64,000 nt of DNA from Sinimarinibacterium arenosum (GCF_005047655.1 NZ_SUKF01000008.1:62001-126000), one strand, 5' to 3'; positions 11,375 to 21,530 are shown, counted from the first letter of the stretch. A program made the numbers and translations. The notes: a model not told the origin generated them from the letters alone.

Positions 11375-12214
11375 ATGCCTGCTTCGACTCCAAATGTTCT
11401 GATCACCGGGTGCTCAACGGGTATTGGCCGTGCGCTGGCGCTGGCCTTTCACGCCCGCGGGTGTACCGTCTATGCAACCGCGCGACGGCCTGAACAGCTG
11501 GATGACCTAGCCCGACAAGGTATGCGCACGGCGGCGCTCGACGTCAATGATGCCGACAGTATCGGTTGCCTGAATGAACGGCTGCAGGCGGATGGGGCTG
11601 AAATCGATGTGCTGATCAACAATGCCGGCTACGGACAGATGGGGCCGCTTGCCGATACCGCCACCACCGCGCTGCGCCAGCAGTTTGAAACCAACGTCTT
11701 TGGCCTGATGGCGGTGACGCGGGCGTTGCTTCCGGGCATGGTGGCCCGCCGGCATGGCTGTGTCGTCAACATCGGCAGCGTATCCGGCGTGCTGGTGACC
11801 CCATTCGCGGGCGCCTACTGTGCGAGCAAGGCTGCCGTCCACGCATTGTCGGACGCGTTGCGAATGGAGCTCGCGCCCTTGGGCGTACACGTCATGACGG
11901 TGCAGCCTGGCGCCATACGTTCGCAGTTCGGTGCGACCGCACAAAGCGAGGTCGAACTGGTGCCGGACTCCTGGTATCGCGCGATTGCCGACCACGTCGC
12001 CGCACGTGCCGGTGCTTCGCAGCAGCATGCGACGGACGCAGCAGATTTTGCCGAAGCATTGGTCGCTGCTGTGCTGTCAACCCATCCGCCTGCGCTGCTG
12101 CGTATCGGCAACGGCAGTCGTGCGTTGCCGTTGATTGCGCGCTGGCTGCCACAACGGTTGCGGGATCGCATGCTGATGCGTCGCTTCGGCCTGCAGAAGC
12201 TCGCGAGCGGATGA
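11375..12214 (+). CDS. Short-chain dehydrogenase/reductase
   Basis: An NAD(P)-dependent SDR of 279 residues. The cofactor motif TGCSTGIGRALA lies at residues ~10-21, the NNAG motif near 86, and the catalytic pair YCASK near 148, preceded by a conserved Ser (SVSGV). The Rossmann fold is complete and of classical SDR length. Substrate cannot be told; similar proteins act on lipids, retinoids and steroids. It follows the candidate leader/terminator at 11268-11292 and may be controlled by it or by the divergent LysR protein. Confidence 0.88.
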   Translation: MPASTPNVLITGCSTGIGRALALAFHARGCTVYATARRPEQLDDLARQGMRTAALDVNDADSIGCLNERLQADGAEIDVLINNAGYGQMGPLADTATTALRQQFETNVFGLMAVTRALLPGMVARRHGCVVNIGSVSGVLVTPFAGAYCASKAAVHALSDALRMELAPLGVHVMTVQPGAIRSQFGATAQSEVELVPDSWYRAIADHVAARAGASQQHATDAADFAEALVAAVLSTHPPALLRIGNGSRALPLIARWLPQRLRDRMLMRRFGLQKLASG

Positions 12215-12303
12215 GTGCCGAGTGATACACCCTGTGCCGTGTGCACGGGCCCGCACTGCGCTGGGCATAATACGCAGAGCGCCGTCGGCGCGAGGAGAAC
12301 ACT

Positions 12304-13248
12304 ATGAGAATCGGCGTCGTAACCGACGCAAGCTGCGACCTGCCTGCGGAATTTCTGCGTCAGTATGACGTCGACGTTTTGCCCGTCACGATCCGGCTCG
12401 GCGACGAGCAGTTGATCGATGCGCGTGATCCTGAGCTCACACTCAAGTTCTATGCGCAGCAGCTCGCCGAAAAAGGCCTGGATGCGGAAACCCAGCCCTG
12501 TTCTGCAGAACAGATCCGCGACCGTTTTCTCGAAAGCATGGTCAGCCGCTACGACTACGTTTTCTGCATTACCGTCACCGCAACACGCAGCACGATATTC
12601 GAGAACGCAACCAAGGCGTCGTTTGCAATTCTCGGCGAGTACAAGGCAACCCGGGAAGCCGCTGGCGTCTCCGGTAGTTTCGCGCTGCGCGTTGTCGACT
12701 CCAAGAACATGTTCTGCGGCACGGGCGTCCTGGTGGCCGAAGCGGCCAAGCTGGCACGCAGCGGTGTTGCGCCCAACGAGGTCCGCAAGCGCATTGACGA
12801 TCTGCGTGAGCACATCTGTGCCTACATGGTGCCGAGCGATCTCTACTACATCCGCAACCGCGGCATCAAGAAGGGTGAAAAAAGCGTCGGCTTCGTCGCC
12901 TATGCGCTGGGTTCGGCGCTCGACATCAAGCCGGTCATCCTGTCGTTCCGAGGGGAAACGCAGCCGGTGGCCAAAATCCGCTCGTATGAACGCGCGGTCG
13001 AGAAGATGTTCGAACACGTCGCACATCAGATCGAGGCCGGTATCGATACCCGCCATGTCTGCATCAGTTACGGCGGTGATCCGGCAGTGATCGAAACCCT
13101 TCCCGGTTATGCGCGACTGGCTGCGGCTGCCGAACGGACCGGGGTGGAGGTACTATCCAGCTTCATGTCCGCAACCGCGGCCGTCAACGTCGGCAGCGGT
13201 TGTGTTGCGGTGGCCTATGGCGGCGAGCTGCGCGCGTTCGGTCAATAG
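12304..13248 (+). CDS. DegV family protein (fatty-acid-binding fold)
   Basis: The 314-residue protein starts MRIGVVTDASCDLPAEFLRQ, the DegV opening; family members bind a fatty acid in the cleft between two domains (FakB is the studied case). It is somewhat longer than the usual ~280 residues because of an insert around YDYVFCITVTATRSTIFENA and ATREAAGVSG. A good GAGGAG ribosome-binding site lies at 12292-12297. In a gammaproteobacterium without an evident FakA nearby, its role is unclear. Confidence 0.85.
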   Translation: MRIGVVTDASCDLPAEFLRQYDVDVLPVTIRLGDEQLIDARDPELTLKFYAQQLAEKGLDAETQPCSAEQIRDRFLESMVSRYDYVFCITVTATRSTIFENATKASFAILGEYKATREAAGVSGSFALRVVDSKNMFCGTGVLVAEAAKLARSGVAPNEVRKRIDDLREHICAYMVPSDLYYIRNRGIKKGEKSVGFVAYALGSALDIKPVILSFRGETQPVAKIRSYERAVEKMFEHVAHQIEAGIDTRHVCISYGGDPAVIETLPGYARLAAAAERTGVEVLSSFMSATAAVNVGSGCVAVAYGGELRAFGQ

Positions 13249-13298
13249 TCCGGAGCACGCGGCACCGCCCGTGCGAACAGCAGACCCGGGAGTACCCG

Positions 13299-14045
13299 AT
13301 GAAGACGCTTGCGCTGCACAACCTCAAGGGGGGTGTTGGAAAATCCGCCGCCGCCGTGAATCTGGCCTATCTGGCCGCATCCAACGACGTGCCCACGTTG
13401 CTGTGGGACCTCGATTCGCAGGGCGCAGCCAGCTGGTATTTCCATGGTGAACCGGCCGCCGAAAAAACCAAGAGCGTGCTGTCGGGCAGCACGCCGGTGG
13501 GGCGCCTGGTCAAGCCCTCGCCGTACCGCAATCTCGATCTGATCCCGGCGGATTTCACCTACCGCTATCTCGACATCATGCTGAAGAAGGTCGAGCCGCC
13601 GCGCGAAGCCCTGGCACGACTGCTGAAGCCGTTTTCGGAACAGTATGCGCTGACGATTCTGGATTGCCCGCCGAGCCTGTCGTATCTGGCCGACAATATC
13701 TTTACTGCCGCGGATATCGTGGCCGCTCCGGTGGTGCCGACGTTCCTGTCACTGCGTGCGCTGGAGCAGGTGCAGGACTACCTGCGCGCGGAGAAACTCG
13801 AACCGCGCAAGCTGCGGCCGTTTTACTCGATGGCGGATCGGCGACGCTCGCTGCATCGCGAATTGATCGAGCAACCCCCGCCGGTGATGGCGCGTGGATT
13901 CGCGGCTGTGGTGCCGTACTCGTCGATGGTCGAGCGCATGGGCGAGCGTCGAGCGCCAATGGCGGTGTACGCCCCGTCGGAAGACCCTGCGCTGCTGGCC
14001 TATGCGGAGCTGTGGCTGGAGATCAAGGCGGCCTTGAAGCTCTAG
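13299..14045 (+). CDS. Orphan ParA/MinD-type ATPase
   Basis: The 248-residue protein begins MKTLALHNLKGGVGKSAAAV, with the deviant Walker A KGGVGKS. It continues with LLWDLDSQGAASW (Walker A' region) and LTILDCPPSLSYLADN (Walker B). It fits the short ParA family that moves cargo on nucleoid DNA. There is no adjacent parB or recognisable cargo gene, and it is not at the usual parAB place beside rsmG/mnmG. It lies 50 bases after the DegV gene and converges on purK. Confidence 0.88.
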   Translation: MKTLALHNLKGGVGKSAAAVNLAYLAASNDVPTLLWDLDSQGAASWYFHGEPAAEKTKSVLSGSTPVGRLVKPSPYRNLDLIPADFTYRYLDIMLKKVEPPREALARLLKPFSEQYALTILDCPPSLSYLADNIFTAADIVAAPVVPTFLSLRALEQVQDYLRAEKLEPRKLRPFYSMADRRRSLHRELIEQPPPVMARGFAAVVPYSSMVERMGERRAPMAVYAPSEDPALLAYAELWLEIKAALKL

Positions 14046-14059
14046 GCACCGCAAGCCCC

Positions 14060-15169
14060 CTAGCCTTCTTCGGCGGTCCGGATCAGCGCCTGCAATGTCT
14101 GCAGGCGGCTCGCAAGCTCGTCGGCGTCCGCAGCGGTCACGGTGGCGTGACCCACCTTGCGCAGCGGCTTCGGTGTCTTGCCGTAGTGATGAATGTGCAC
14201 GCCCGGCAGCGTCGCAAGCGCAGCGTTGTCGGGCGCGTCACCGATGAAGTTGACCATCGCGCTGGCGCCGCGCAATGCGGTCGACCCCAACGGCAGGCCG
14301 GCAATCGCACGCAGATGGTTCTCGAACTGCGAAACCTCGGCGCCTTCGATGCTCCAGTGTCCTGAGTTATGGACGCGCGGCGCGATCTCGTTGGCCAGCA
14401 GCTGGCCGTTGGCGACAAAAAACTCGAACGCCAGTACGCCGACATAACCCAGGTGCTCGGCGACGCGGCGCGCATAGTCCTCGGCCTGTGCCTGCAACGG
14501 GTCGGCCGCCTTCGGCGTCGCCACACGAAGGATGCCGTCACGATGGACATTCTCGACCACGGGATAGAACACCATCTGACCGTCCTGGCCGCGCACCGCC
14601 AGACAGGACAGCTCACGCTGGAATGGCACGAAGGCTTCCAAGATCAGCTTGGCCGGCCGGTCCGGTGTACCGCCCAGACGCTGCCACGCGGTATCCAGGT
14701 CCCCGGGGCTGCGCAGCACCGCCTGACCTTTGCCGTCGTAGCCCAGACGGCGCGTCTTCAGCACGGCGGGCAAGCCGATCGAACGCACGGCCAGATCCAG
14801 CGCCTCGCGCGTGGCCACCGGCATATACCGCGGGACCGCAATGCCGAGCTGGTCGAACAGCGTCTTTTCCGACAGCCGATCCTGCCCGACCGTCAGTGCC
14901 ACCGGTGCCGGCAGCAGCGGAATGCGTTGTGCCACGTATTCTGCGGTCTTGGCCGGAACGTTCTCGAATTCATAAGTGGCGACATCGACGCTGACGCAGA
15001 ACTCCGCCAGTGCGTGTTCGTCCTCGTATTCCGCGTGGATGTGTTCGCCCAGCGGTGCGGCGCAGGCTTCCGTCGCCGGATCGAGGAACACGAAGTCGAA
15101 ATCCAGCGGAAAGCCCGCCAGTGCCAGCATGCGACCCAGCTGGCCTGCTCCAAGAATGCCGATCTTCAT
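14060..15169 (-). CDS. purK: N5-carboxyaminoimidazole ribonucleotide synthase PurK
   Basis: PurK uses ATP and bicarbonate to carboxylate AIR to N5-CAIR in purine synthesis. The 369-residue ATP-grasp protein starts [19 protein letters not shown], has [17 protein letters not shown] in the ATP-grasp B domain, and [21 protein letters not shown] split across the family's metal-binding region. It overlaps purE by four bases (ATGA), so the two are translationally coupled. Confidence 0.97.
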   Translation of the reverse strand: MKIGILGAGQLGRMLALAGFPLDFDFVFLDPATEACAAPLGEHIHAEYEDEHALAEFCVSVDVATYEFENVPAKTAEYVAQRIPLLPAPVALTVGQDRLSEKTLFDQLGIAVPRYMPVATREALDLAVRSIGLPAVLKTRRLGYDGKGQAVLRSPGDLDTAWQRLGGTPDRPAKLILEAFVPFQRELSCLAVRGQDGQMVFYPVVENVHRDGILRVATPKAADPLQAQAEDYARRVAEHLGYVGVLAFEFFVANGQLLANEIAPRVHNSGHWSIEGAEVSQFENHLRAIAGLPLGSTALRGASAMVNFIGDAPDNAALATLPGVHIHHYGKTPKPLRKVGHATVTAADADELASRLQTLQALIRTAEEG

Positions 15170-15669
15170 TTGAGGGAGAGGGGCTCGTCCTGCAGAACCT
15201 TTTCAGTCTGCTTGCGGCGGAATGTGGCCAGACGGCGACCGATTGCGGCATCGCCAAGCGCGACGATCGCCGCCGCCATCAGTGCCGCGTTGGTGGCACC
15301 GGCTTTGCCGATGGCCAGAGTCCCCACGGGAATGCCCGCCGGCATCTGCACGATCGACAGCAGCGAGTCGAGGCCGTTCAAGGCCTTTGACTGCACTGGC
15401 ACGCCCAGAACCGGAACCGCGGTCTTTGCTGCGCACATGCCCGGCAGATGTGCCGCGCCGCCGGCGCCGGCAATGATGACCTTGAGCCCGCGCTTCTGCG
15501 CGGTTTCGGCGTATTCGAACAGCAGGTCGGGTGTGCGATGCGCGGAAACCACGCGCGCCTCATACGGCACGCCAAGATCTTCCAGCGTCTGCACGGCATG
15601 ACTCATGGTGTCCCAATCGGAGCGGGACCCCATGATGACGCCAACCAAGGGAATGACTTTCTTGACCAC
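15166..15669 (-). CDS. purE: N5-CAIR mutase PurE
   Basis: PurE moves the carboxyl group of N5-CAIR to give CAIR, the step after PurK. The 167-residue protein has the class I signature [13 protein letters not shown] near residue 10, [13 protein letters not shown] near 45 and the Gly-rich [14 protein letters not shown] near 72. The start is GTG. It is the promoter-proximal gene of the purE-purK pair. Confidence 0.97.
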   Translation of the reverse strand: MVKKVIPLVGVIMGSRSDWDTMSHAVQTLEDLGVPYEARVVSAHRTPDLLFEYAETAQKRGLKVIIAGAGGAAHLPGMCAAKTAVPVLGVPVQSKALNGLDSLLSIVQMPAGIPVGTLAIGKAGATNAALMAAAIVALGDAAIGRRLATFRRKQTEKVLQDEPLSLK

Positions 15670-15864
15670 GGCTTTGGTCTCATTAGGCCGGGGGAAAGCG
15701 GCGGATTATCTCACCGCCGCATGGCAAGTGCATGCCCGGACACGGGTTTTTCGTCTCTGGGAAGGCTAGGCGGAACATTGATTGTGATAATTTATACAAC
15801 GAAAGTACAGACACAGCATAAAAATCTCAACTTCAGTTTGCTGCATCAAGAAACGCGCAAACAC

Positions 15865-16593
15865 TCAGGGCAGCAGATCGAATTCCACATCGACCGCGGC
15901 CGGCACGCGGATTTCGCCGGTGGAGACGCCCATTTCCTGATTGCCGCTGTCGAACGACGCCTCGACGCGCATCGCCGCCGCTTTGTACATCACGGGTGCA
16001 GGCATCTGCTGCGCGGCACGCACCGAGCGGGCCGGCCCCAGCCGGGCGCCGAGCGTGGTCGCCAGCACCTTGGCCTTGGCTTCTGCATCCTTGGCGGCCT
16101 TGGCCAGTGCCTCGCGCTCGAGCTCGTCGGCACGGCTGGATTCCAGCACCGGCGCGCGGACCTGATTGACGCCAGCCGCCGTTGCTGAAAGGACGTAGTC
16201 ACCCAGCTTGTCGAGATCGGTGATCAGGATCTGGATGTCACGGCGCACACGGTAGCCAACCAGTTTCTGCTGACGCAGCTTTTCGTCCCAGACGTATTCC
16301 GGCTGGATCGAGATCCCGGTGGTGCTGATCTGTTCCGCTTTGGCCCCAAGCTGTTTCGCCTCGACCAGATAGTCGCGCACCACCCGATTGACCACCGTCT
16401 CGGCCTTCTTCACTTCCAGATCCAGCGCATCCACCGCAAGACTCAGCCGTGCGCGGTCGGGCATGACACTCACTTCACCGCTGCCGCTGACCGCGACGGT
16501 GCGCGGGGGTGGTGCCTGCTCTTCGGCGGCACACAACGGGGCCTGCAGCAGCAACAGGGCGAACAGCGCGGCACTCAGGGCAAAGGTCTTCAT
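15865..16593 (-). CDS. Periplasmic SIMPL (DUF541) domain protein
   Basis: A 242-residue exported protein with an N-terminal signal peptide (MKTFALSAALFALLLLQAPL, cleavage near CAAEE). The SIMPL repeat region includes VAVSGSGEVSVMPDRARLSL and the downstream GYRVRRDIQILITDLDKLG. The family is periplasmic or outer-membrane linked; its function is not settled. It overlaps the adaptor gene by four bases (ATGA) and is the third gene of the RND operon, so a link to that pump is likely but inferred. The 195 bases to purE are AT-rich with no clear gene. Confidence 0.85.
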   Translation of the reverse strand: MKTFALSAALFALLLLQAPLCAAEEQAPPPRTVAVSGSGEVSVMPDRARLSLAVDALDLEVKKAETVVNRVVRDYLVEAKQLGAKAEQISTTGISIQPEYVWDEKLRQQKLVGYRVRRDIQILITDLDKLGDYVLSATAAGVNQVRAPVLESSRADELEREALAKAAKDAEAKAKVLATTLGARLGPARSVRAAQQMPAPVMYKAAAMRVEASFDSGNQEMGVSTGEIRVPAAVDVEFDLLP

Positions 16594-17705
16594 ACGGGAC
16601 GGGATCCGACAATCTGCACGGGGTCCCCATGATGCAGGGTTTCGGCGCCGCGTACGACCACCCGGTCGTGTTCAGCCAGGGCGCCCGTCACCGCAATCCA
16701 GGCGCCGTCGGCGACGCCGGTGGTGACCGGCACGCGCTCGGCGGTCTGGTCGGCGTTGATCCGGTAGACCGCAGAGCCGTCGGCGCGGATCACCACGGCG
16801 TCGCGCGGGACGGCGAGCGCCTGCCGCGGGGCGTCCAGCGGCAGCACGACTTTGACGTCATGCCCGACGGTCAGCGCCGGGGCCGTTTGCGGCGCTTCGA
16901 TCAGGGCTTCGAATGACTGCGAGCGCGCATCGCCGACCGGCACGATCGCACGCACGCGCGCCGGCACGTAAGAATCGCCGACAGAGATCTGAACAATGCC
17001 GCCCGGCCGGATTGCGCGCACGTGACGCAGCGGCAGGAACAGGCGGATTTCCAGTTCCTCGGTGTTGTACAGGCGCACGACCGGGGTGCCGCGGGTCAGC
17101 TCCTCGCCAGCGTTATGGACACGCTCTGCGATGACCCCCGCGAACGGCGCACGGATCTCGGCTTTTGACAGGCGCTCGTCGGTCTGACTCAAGGTGGCGC
17201 GATAAATCTGCACGTCGGCCGCGGCCAGATCGCGCGTGTTCTGCGCTTGATCCAACTGGAACCGACTGACCGCATTGCCCGAGGCCTGCAGGCGCTCGAG
17301 TTCACGCTGCGCCTGTTTCAGCGCGACCTGGCTGCGGGTCAGTCGCGCCGCCTGTTCGGTGCGTTGCAGTCGCAAGGCGTCGGTCTGCATGCGCGCGACG
17401 ACCTCGCCGGCGACGACGAAAGTCCCGGGCTCCGCGATCCACTGCAGCTGACCCTCGACCGCAGTGGCAATGTCGGCCCCGGCGCGCGACTGTACGACGC
17501 CGGTTGCGGTCACTGTGGGTGACAGCTCCCGCAGTTGCGCTGCGGTGACTTCGACCGCGGCGGCTGGCGGGGGCTGGGACTGGGCGTAGCCGGAGGTGCA
17601 TATCAGCAGGCTCAATCCCGCGGTCCCGAACAGGCGCAGAAATTTCATGGTCCGGACTCTCATTTGATGATTCATGTGACGGGCGCGCAGCATTGTGGCG
17701 GTCAT
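16590..17705 (-). CDS. RND efflux periplasmic adaptor (membrane fusion protein)
   Basis: Adaptors join an inner-membrane RND pump to an outer-membrane channel. The protein has a lipoyl half-motif (VEGQLQWIAEPGTFVVAGEV), an alpha-hairpin rich in Gln/Arg/Ala, and the second lipoyl half SKAEIRAPFAGVIAERVHNAG. The given start overlaps the pump stop by four bases (371 residues). An internal ATG at 17648 would give a more typical signal peptide (MKFLRLFGTAGLSLLICTSG) and 352 residues. The pump precedes the adaptor, the reverse of the common order. Confidence 0.9.
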   Translation of the reverse strand: MTATMLRARHMNHQMRVRTMKFLRLFGTAGLSLLICTSGYAQSQPPPAAAVEVTAAQLRELSPTVTATGVVQSRAGADIATAVEGQLQWIAEPGTFVVAGEVVARMQTDALRLQRTEQAARLTRSQVALKQAQRELERLQASGNAVSRFQLDQAQNTRDLAAADVQIYRATLSQTDERLSKAEIRAPFAGVIAERVHNAGEELTRGTPVVRLYNTEELEIRLFLPLRHVRAIRPGGIVQISVGDSYVPARVRAIVPVGDARSQSFEALIEAPQTAPALTVGHDVKVVLPLDAPRQALAVPRDAVVIRADGSAVYRINADQTAERVPVTTGVADGAWIAVTGALAEHDRVVVRGAETLHHGDPVQIVGSRPV

Positions 17706-20700
17706 TTCGCGGCCTCCGTTGCCGGTTCTGCGACGTTCATCGCGTGCGGCGAGACCGTCGCACCCAGGCGCAGCAGCGCCGGCATCAGGAACCAGGTGAA
17801 TGCGGTCCCCAGCACCATGCCGCCGGCGACTACCGAGGCCAAACCGCGATAGATCTCGGCGCCGAGGCCCGGCATCACGATCAGCGGCAGCATGCCGAGC
17901 ACCGCGGTCAGGGTTGACAGCACGATCGGACGCGCGCGTGTTTCCAGCGCCTGACGCACGGCTTGGTCGCGCGGTACACCGTCCCGCTCACGCGCTCGCG
18001 TCTGGTCCACCAGCAGAATCGCCGCATTGACGACCAGGCCAAGCAGGATGATGAAGCCGATCATCGTCAGCAGATCCAGCGCCTGAAAGCCGAACAGACC
18101 GATCACACGCAGCGCGACGATACCTCCGGCAATCGACACCGGCAGAATCAGCATGACCAGGAAGCTGTCCCAGATCGAACGGAACAGCGCGGCCATCAGC
18201 GCGAACAGAATCACCAGCGCGAGCACGAAGTTCTGCGCCATCGACTGCAGTGCTTCGTGCAGTTTGTTGGCCGAACCCGCATAGGTCATCTGCGCGCTGG
18301 CCGGCATCACTTCGCGAATCTTCGGTTCGACCTGGGTCTCGACCCGCTCGATCGCCTCGTCCAGCGACATGTCGGCCGGCGGCTCGAAATTGACCTGGAC
18401 GGTGCGACGGCCATTGATGCGTGCGAGCTGCGAGGGCCCCACCGTCAGATCGATGCGGGTCAGATCGCCGACGGTCTGGATGCCGGCGCCCGGGGTCATC
18501 AATGGCAGCTCCGCAAGTTCCTCCGGCGAGTGCCAGTCATTGCCCTTCAGAATGATGTCGAGACGTTCATTCCCGTCGAAGTACTCGCCGGCCCAGAGCC
18601 CGCCGGTATAGGCGCGCAGTGCCGTCGCCAGCGCACCGCGGTCGAGGCCGGCGCGCGAGATGCGCCATTCGTCCGGCTGCAGCCGCATCTCCGGCTGGTT
18701 CAGCTCCAGCGACGGAAACGCCTGCGGGTAGGTGCCCGGAATCGCGGTCTCGATCGCGCCGATTGCGACCTGTGCGGTCTTCATCAGGCTGTCCAGGTCC
18801 GGCCCCTGGAAATTGAGCTGGACCTCGCGCTGGTTTTCCCCCTCCACGCTGAGCAGCGAGCCGCGCTGCACATAGATGCGGGTATCGGGAAAGCCGACCA
18901 TGATCTCGTTGCGCAGCACGTCGACCATCGCGTCCATGTCGCGGGGGTCCTGCGGATAGATCACCGCGACACCCTCCTGGCCGGCCCACGACGACAGGTT
19001 GTAGTACTTCACCGCCGGTTTCTTGCTGCCATCCAGATACGGCCGCAGGCGTTCGATCACTGCCGGCGCGAACTCGTCGCGCACGGTTTCCAGATTGCCG
19101 CCCGGCGGCAGACGGAAGTTGTTCCAGATCAGATCGGTCTGCGCCACCGGCAGATAGTCGACCTTGGGCGCCAGCGCCCAGCTCAGCACGCAGGCGCCGG
19201 GCACCAGCACGGCGATCAGCGCCCAGCGCAGTGCCGGCAGGTGCGTCATGCGCATCGCCGCGGTGCTCATGCCCGTCCACCAGATCTGATGCGGGTCGTC
19301 GGGAATCGTCCGCGCCAGCGCCCAGCGATTGGCTGCGGGAATCACCGTCATCGCGACCAGCAGCGAGGCCGCATAGGACACTGACATCGTGATCGCCAGA
19401 TCCTTGAACAGTTGCCCTTCGATCCCCTCCATGAACAGCACCGGCAGAAAGATCGCCACGCTGGTCAACATCGACGCCACTAGCGCCGGCATGACTTCCT
19501 GAGTGCCTTCAAGGGTCGCGCGCAGCGCGTCCTTGCCCTCCTGCACGTAACGAATGATGTTGCCCTGCACGATCAAGGCGGCGTCGATGACGATTCCGGT
19601 GGAGAACGCCAGACCGGCCAGCGAGATCACGTTCAAGGTGCGTCCCAGCGCCTGCAGGGTGATCACCGCAAAGCACAGCGACAGCGGAATCGACAGCCCC
19701 AGCACCAGCAGCGCGCGAGGGCCGCGCAGGAAATACCAGAGGCCGATCACGGCCAGGAAAATGCCGATGACCAGGCTTTCCTGCACAAAACTGATGGCGC
19801 GTTTGACGTAGATGCTGGCGTCCCACGACAGCTCGGCGAACAGCTGCTCCTTGGCCAGCGGTCCGGCGTTGAGTTCGGCCAATGCCTGCTTGACGCCCTC
19901 GATCAGGCTCACGGTGTTGGAATCGTTGGAGCGTTGCAGCGTGATGTAGTACCCGGGCACGCCGTTGCGGAACGAAAACCACTGCGCATCCTGGAAGGCG
20001 ACGCCGATGTCCGCGACTTCACGCAGGTACAGCGGACGCTCATTGCTCCAGCCCACGATCAGATCGCCCAGCTGCGCGACCGCTTCCTTGCCGGCCAGGC
20101 GCACGGTGAACTGGCGGCGGCCAACGTTGACGAACCCGGCCGACGCATCCCGCGCCGAGATCACGGTCTGGGCGAGCTGCTGCGGCGTCAGTCCCAGTGC
20201 CGCCAGACGGTAGGCATCGAAACGGATCTGTACTTCACGTGGCCGCCCGCCTTCGAGATTGACCCGCGACACGCCGGGGACGCGTGACAGTCGCGGCTCC
20301 ACTACTTCTTCCATCAGCTTCTGGTAGCGCGCCGCCAGATCTGCGGTGGTGTTGCCCGGCAGCGGCCGCACCAGCAGCGAACCGGCGTTGCTGCCCTGCC
20401 AGTTGTCGCCGGAGAACACCTGCGGTTCGTCGGCGTCGGGCGGCAGGGTCGGCAGGGTATTCAGGCGTGAGACGACGTCCAGCATCACCCGCGTCAGATC
20501 GGTGCCCACCTCGAACGTCAGTCCGACACCGCCCCCGCCGCGGCGCGACTGCGAGCGCATCTCCACCAGGCCGGGCAGTCCACGCATGGCGTCCTCGACC
20601 GGTTCGATCAGGGCTTCCTCGATTTCGGACGGCGCCGCTTCGCGCCAGCCGACATTGACCCACAGCTGCGGGCGCTTGGTATCCGGCAGCAGCTGGATCG

Positions 20701-20797
20701 GCAGCTTGGCCATCGACAGCAGACCGAACAGCACCAGAATCAACGCTGTAGCGGCAATAGCGGCCGGATTCGATTGGGAAAACTGGGTGATACGCAT
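17702..20797 (-). CDS. RND multidrug-type efflux pump (AcrB/HAE1-like)
   Basis: A 1031-residue inner-membrane proton-driven exporter with the two-fold RND layout: an N-terminal span (TALILVLFGLLSMAKLPIQ), a porter domain to about residue 320, a six-span bundle with GLAFSTGIVIDAALIVQGN, a second porter domain and a final bundle with GFIILLGLVVNAAILLVDQT. A transmembrane Asp sits in the first bundle as expected for proton relay. The start MRITQFSQSN is chosen over an upstream ATG because RND pumps begin just before the first span. No outer-membrane channel gene is nearby. Substrate is unknown. Confidence 0.93.
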   Translation of the reverse strand: MRITQFSQSNPAAIAATALILVLFGLLSMAKLPIQLLPDTKRPQLWVNVGWREAAPSEIEEALIEPVEDAMRGLPGLVEMRSQSRRGGGGVGLTFEVGTDLTRVMLDVVSRLNTLPTLPPDADEPQVFSGDNWQGSNAGSLLVRPLPGNTTADLAARYQKLMEEVVEPRLSRVPGVSRVNLEGGRPREVQIRFDAYRLAALGLTPQQLAQTVISARDASAGFVNVGRRQFTVRLAGKEAVAQLGDLIVGWSNERPLYLREVADIGVAFQDAQWFSFRNGVPGYYITLQRSNDSNTVSLIEGVKQALAELNAGPLAKEQLFAELSWDASIYVKRAISFVQESLVIGIFLAVIGLWYFLRGPRALLVLGLSIPLSLCFAVITLQALGRTLNVISLAGLAFSTGIVIDAALIVQGNIIRYVQEGKDALRATLEGTQEVMPALVASMLTSVAIFLPVLFMEGIEGQLFKDLAITMSVSYAASLLVAMTVIPAANRWALARTIPDDPHQIWWTGMSTAAMRMTHLPALRWALIAVLVPGACVLSWALAPKVDYLPVAQTDLIWNNFRLPPGGNLETVRDEFAPAVIERLRPYLDGSKKPAVKYYNLSSWAGQEGVAVIYPQDPRDMDAMVDVLRNEIMVGFPDTRIYVQRGSLLSVEGENQREVQLNFQGPDLDSLMKTAQVAIGAIETAIPGTYPQAFPSLELNQPEMRLQPDEWRISRAGLDRGALATALRAYTGGLWAGEYFDGNERLDIILKGNDWHSPEELAELPLMTPGAGIQTVGDLTRIDLTVGPSQLARINGRRTVQVNFEPPADMSLDEAIERVETQVEPKIREVMPASAQMTYAGSANKLHEALQSMAQNFVLALVILFALMAALFRSIWDSFLVMLILPVSIAGGIVALRVIGLFGFQALDLLTMIGFIILLGLVVNAAILLVDQTRARERDGVPRDQAVRQALETRARPIVLSTLTAVLGMLPLIVMPGLGAEIYRGLASVVAGGMVLGTAFTWFLMPALLRLGATVSPHAMNVAEPATEAAK

Positions 20798-20964
20798 GCC
20801 TGGACTCCCCCGTGCGGCACGGCGAAAACAACGCCGCAGCACCGCCTCCACAGCGGCACTGCGATTGATTTGATGCGGCGCAGACCCCGGATGTTTAAAC
20901 TTTGGGTCTTAGCCTCAAGATGCGCCGGAGACCGAAACCGTCGCATCTTCTCAAGATCGATCCC

Positions 20965-21513
20965 ATGAGTGCGACCTACGAACCCGTTACCCTGACCCGG
21001 GATGTCATCGGCATCCTGATCCCGCAGGGCACCAAAGTCGAGCTGCCCGAAGGTGCGCAGGCGGCGATTACGCAGGCGCTGGGCGGCAGTTTCACCGTGC
21101 AGGTGGAGGGCCATCTGTTTCGTATCGATGGCCGTGACGCCGATGCCATCGGCAAGGAAGTGGTCAAGGGTCCGGACATCCCTGCCGACGCGGATGACGC
21201 GACGCTGGAAAAGGCCGTATGGGATCAGCTGCGCACCTGCTACGACCCCGAGATCCCGGTCGACATCGTCGAGCTCGGCTTGATTTACGAGTGCAAGGTC
21301 GAGCCGCTGGCCAATGGAGGCCGCAAGGCCAGCGTGACCATGACGCTGACCGCGCCCGGGTGCGGAATGGGCGACATCCTGGTCGAGGACGTCAAGAGCA
21401 AGGTGCTGGCGTTGCCGACGATTACCGAAGCTGATGTCGAGCTGGTGTTCGATCCGCCGTGGAATCAGTCGATGATGTCCGAGGCCGCGCAGCTTGCAAC
21501 CGGCATGTTCTGA
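20965..21513 (+). CDS. sufT: Fe-S assembly protein SufT (long form, MIP18/DUF59)
   Basis: SufT takes part in maturation of Fe-S proteins. The 182-residue protein has an N-terminal ~90-residue extension typical of the long SufT form (MSATYEPVTLTRDVIGILIP) and a MIP18 domain with DPEIPVDIVELGLIYEC and TLTAPGCGMGDILVEDV, including the conserved Cys in PGCGM. No other suf genes are adjacent. The start at 20965 is chosen over an upstream frame without family match. It reads away from the RND operon. Confidence 0.9.
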   Translation: MSATYEPVTLTRDVIGILIPQGTKVELPEGAQAAITQALGGSFTVQVEGHLFRIDGRDADAIGKEVVKGPDIPADADDATLEKAVWDQLRTCYDPEIPVDIVELGLIYECKVEPLANGGRKASVTMTLTAPGCGMGDILVEDVKSKVLALPTITEADVELVFDPPWNQSMMSEAAQLATGMF

Positions 21514-21530
21514 CGCGGACGAACGCCACC

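Noticed and set aside
13299-14045. Calling the ParA-type gene the chromosomal parA partner of the parS sites
   Set aside because: No parB follows it, and the usual parAB place is beside rsmG/mnmG, outside the window left of mnmE.
17963-19384. 473-codon open frame antisense to the RND pump
   Set aside because: Shadow of the pump gene with His/Arg/Gln-rich composition and no domain.
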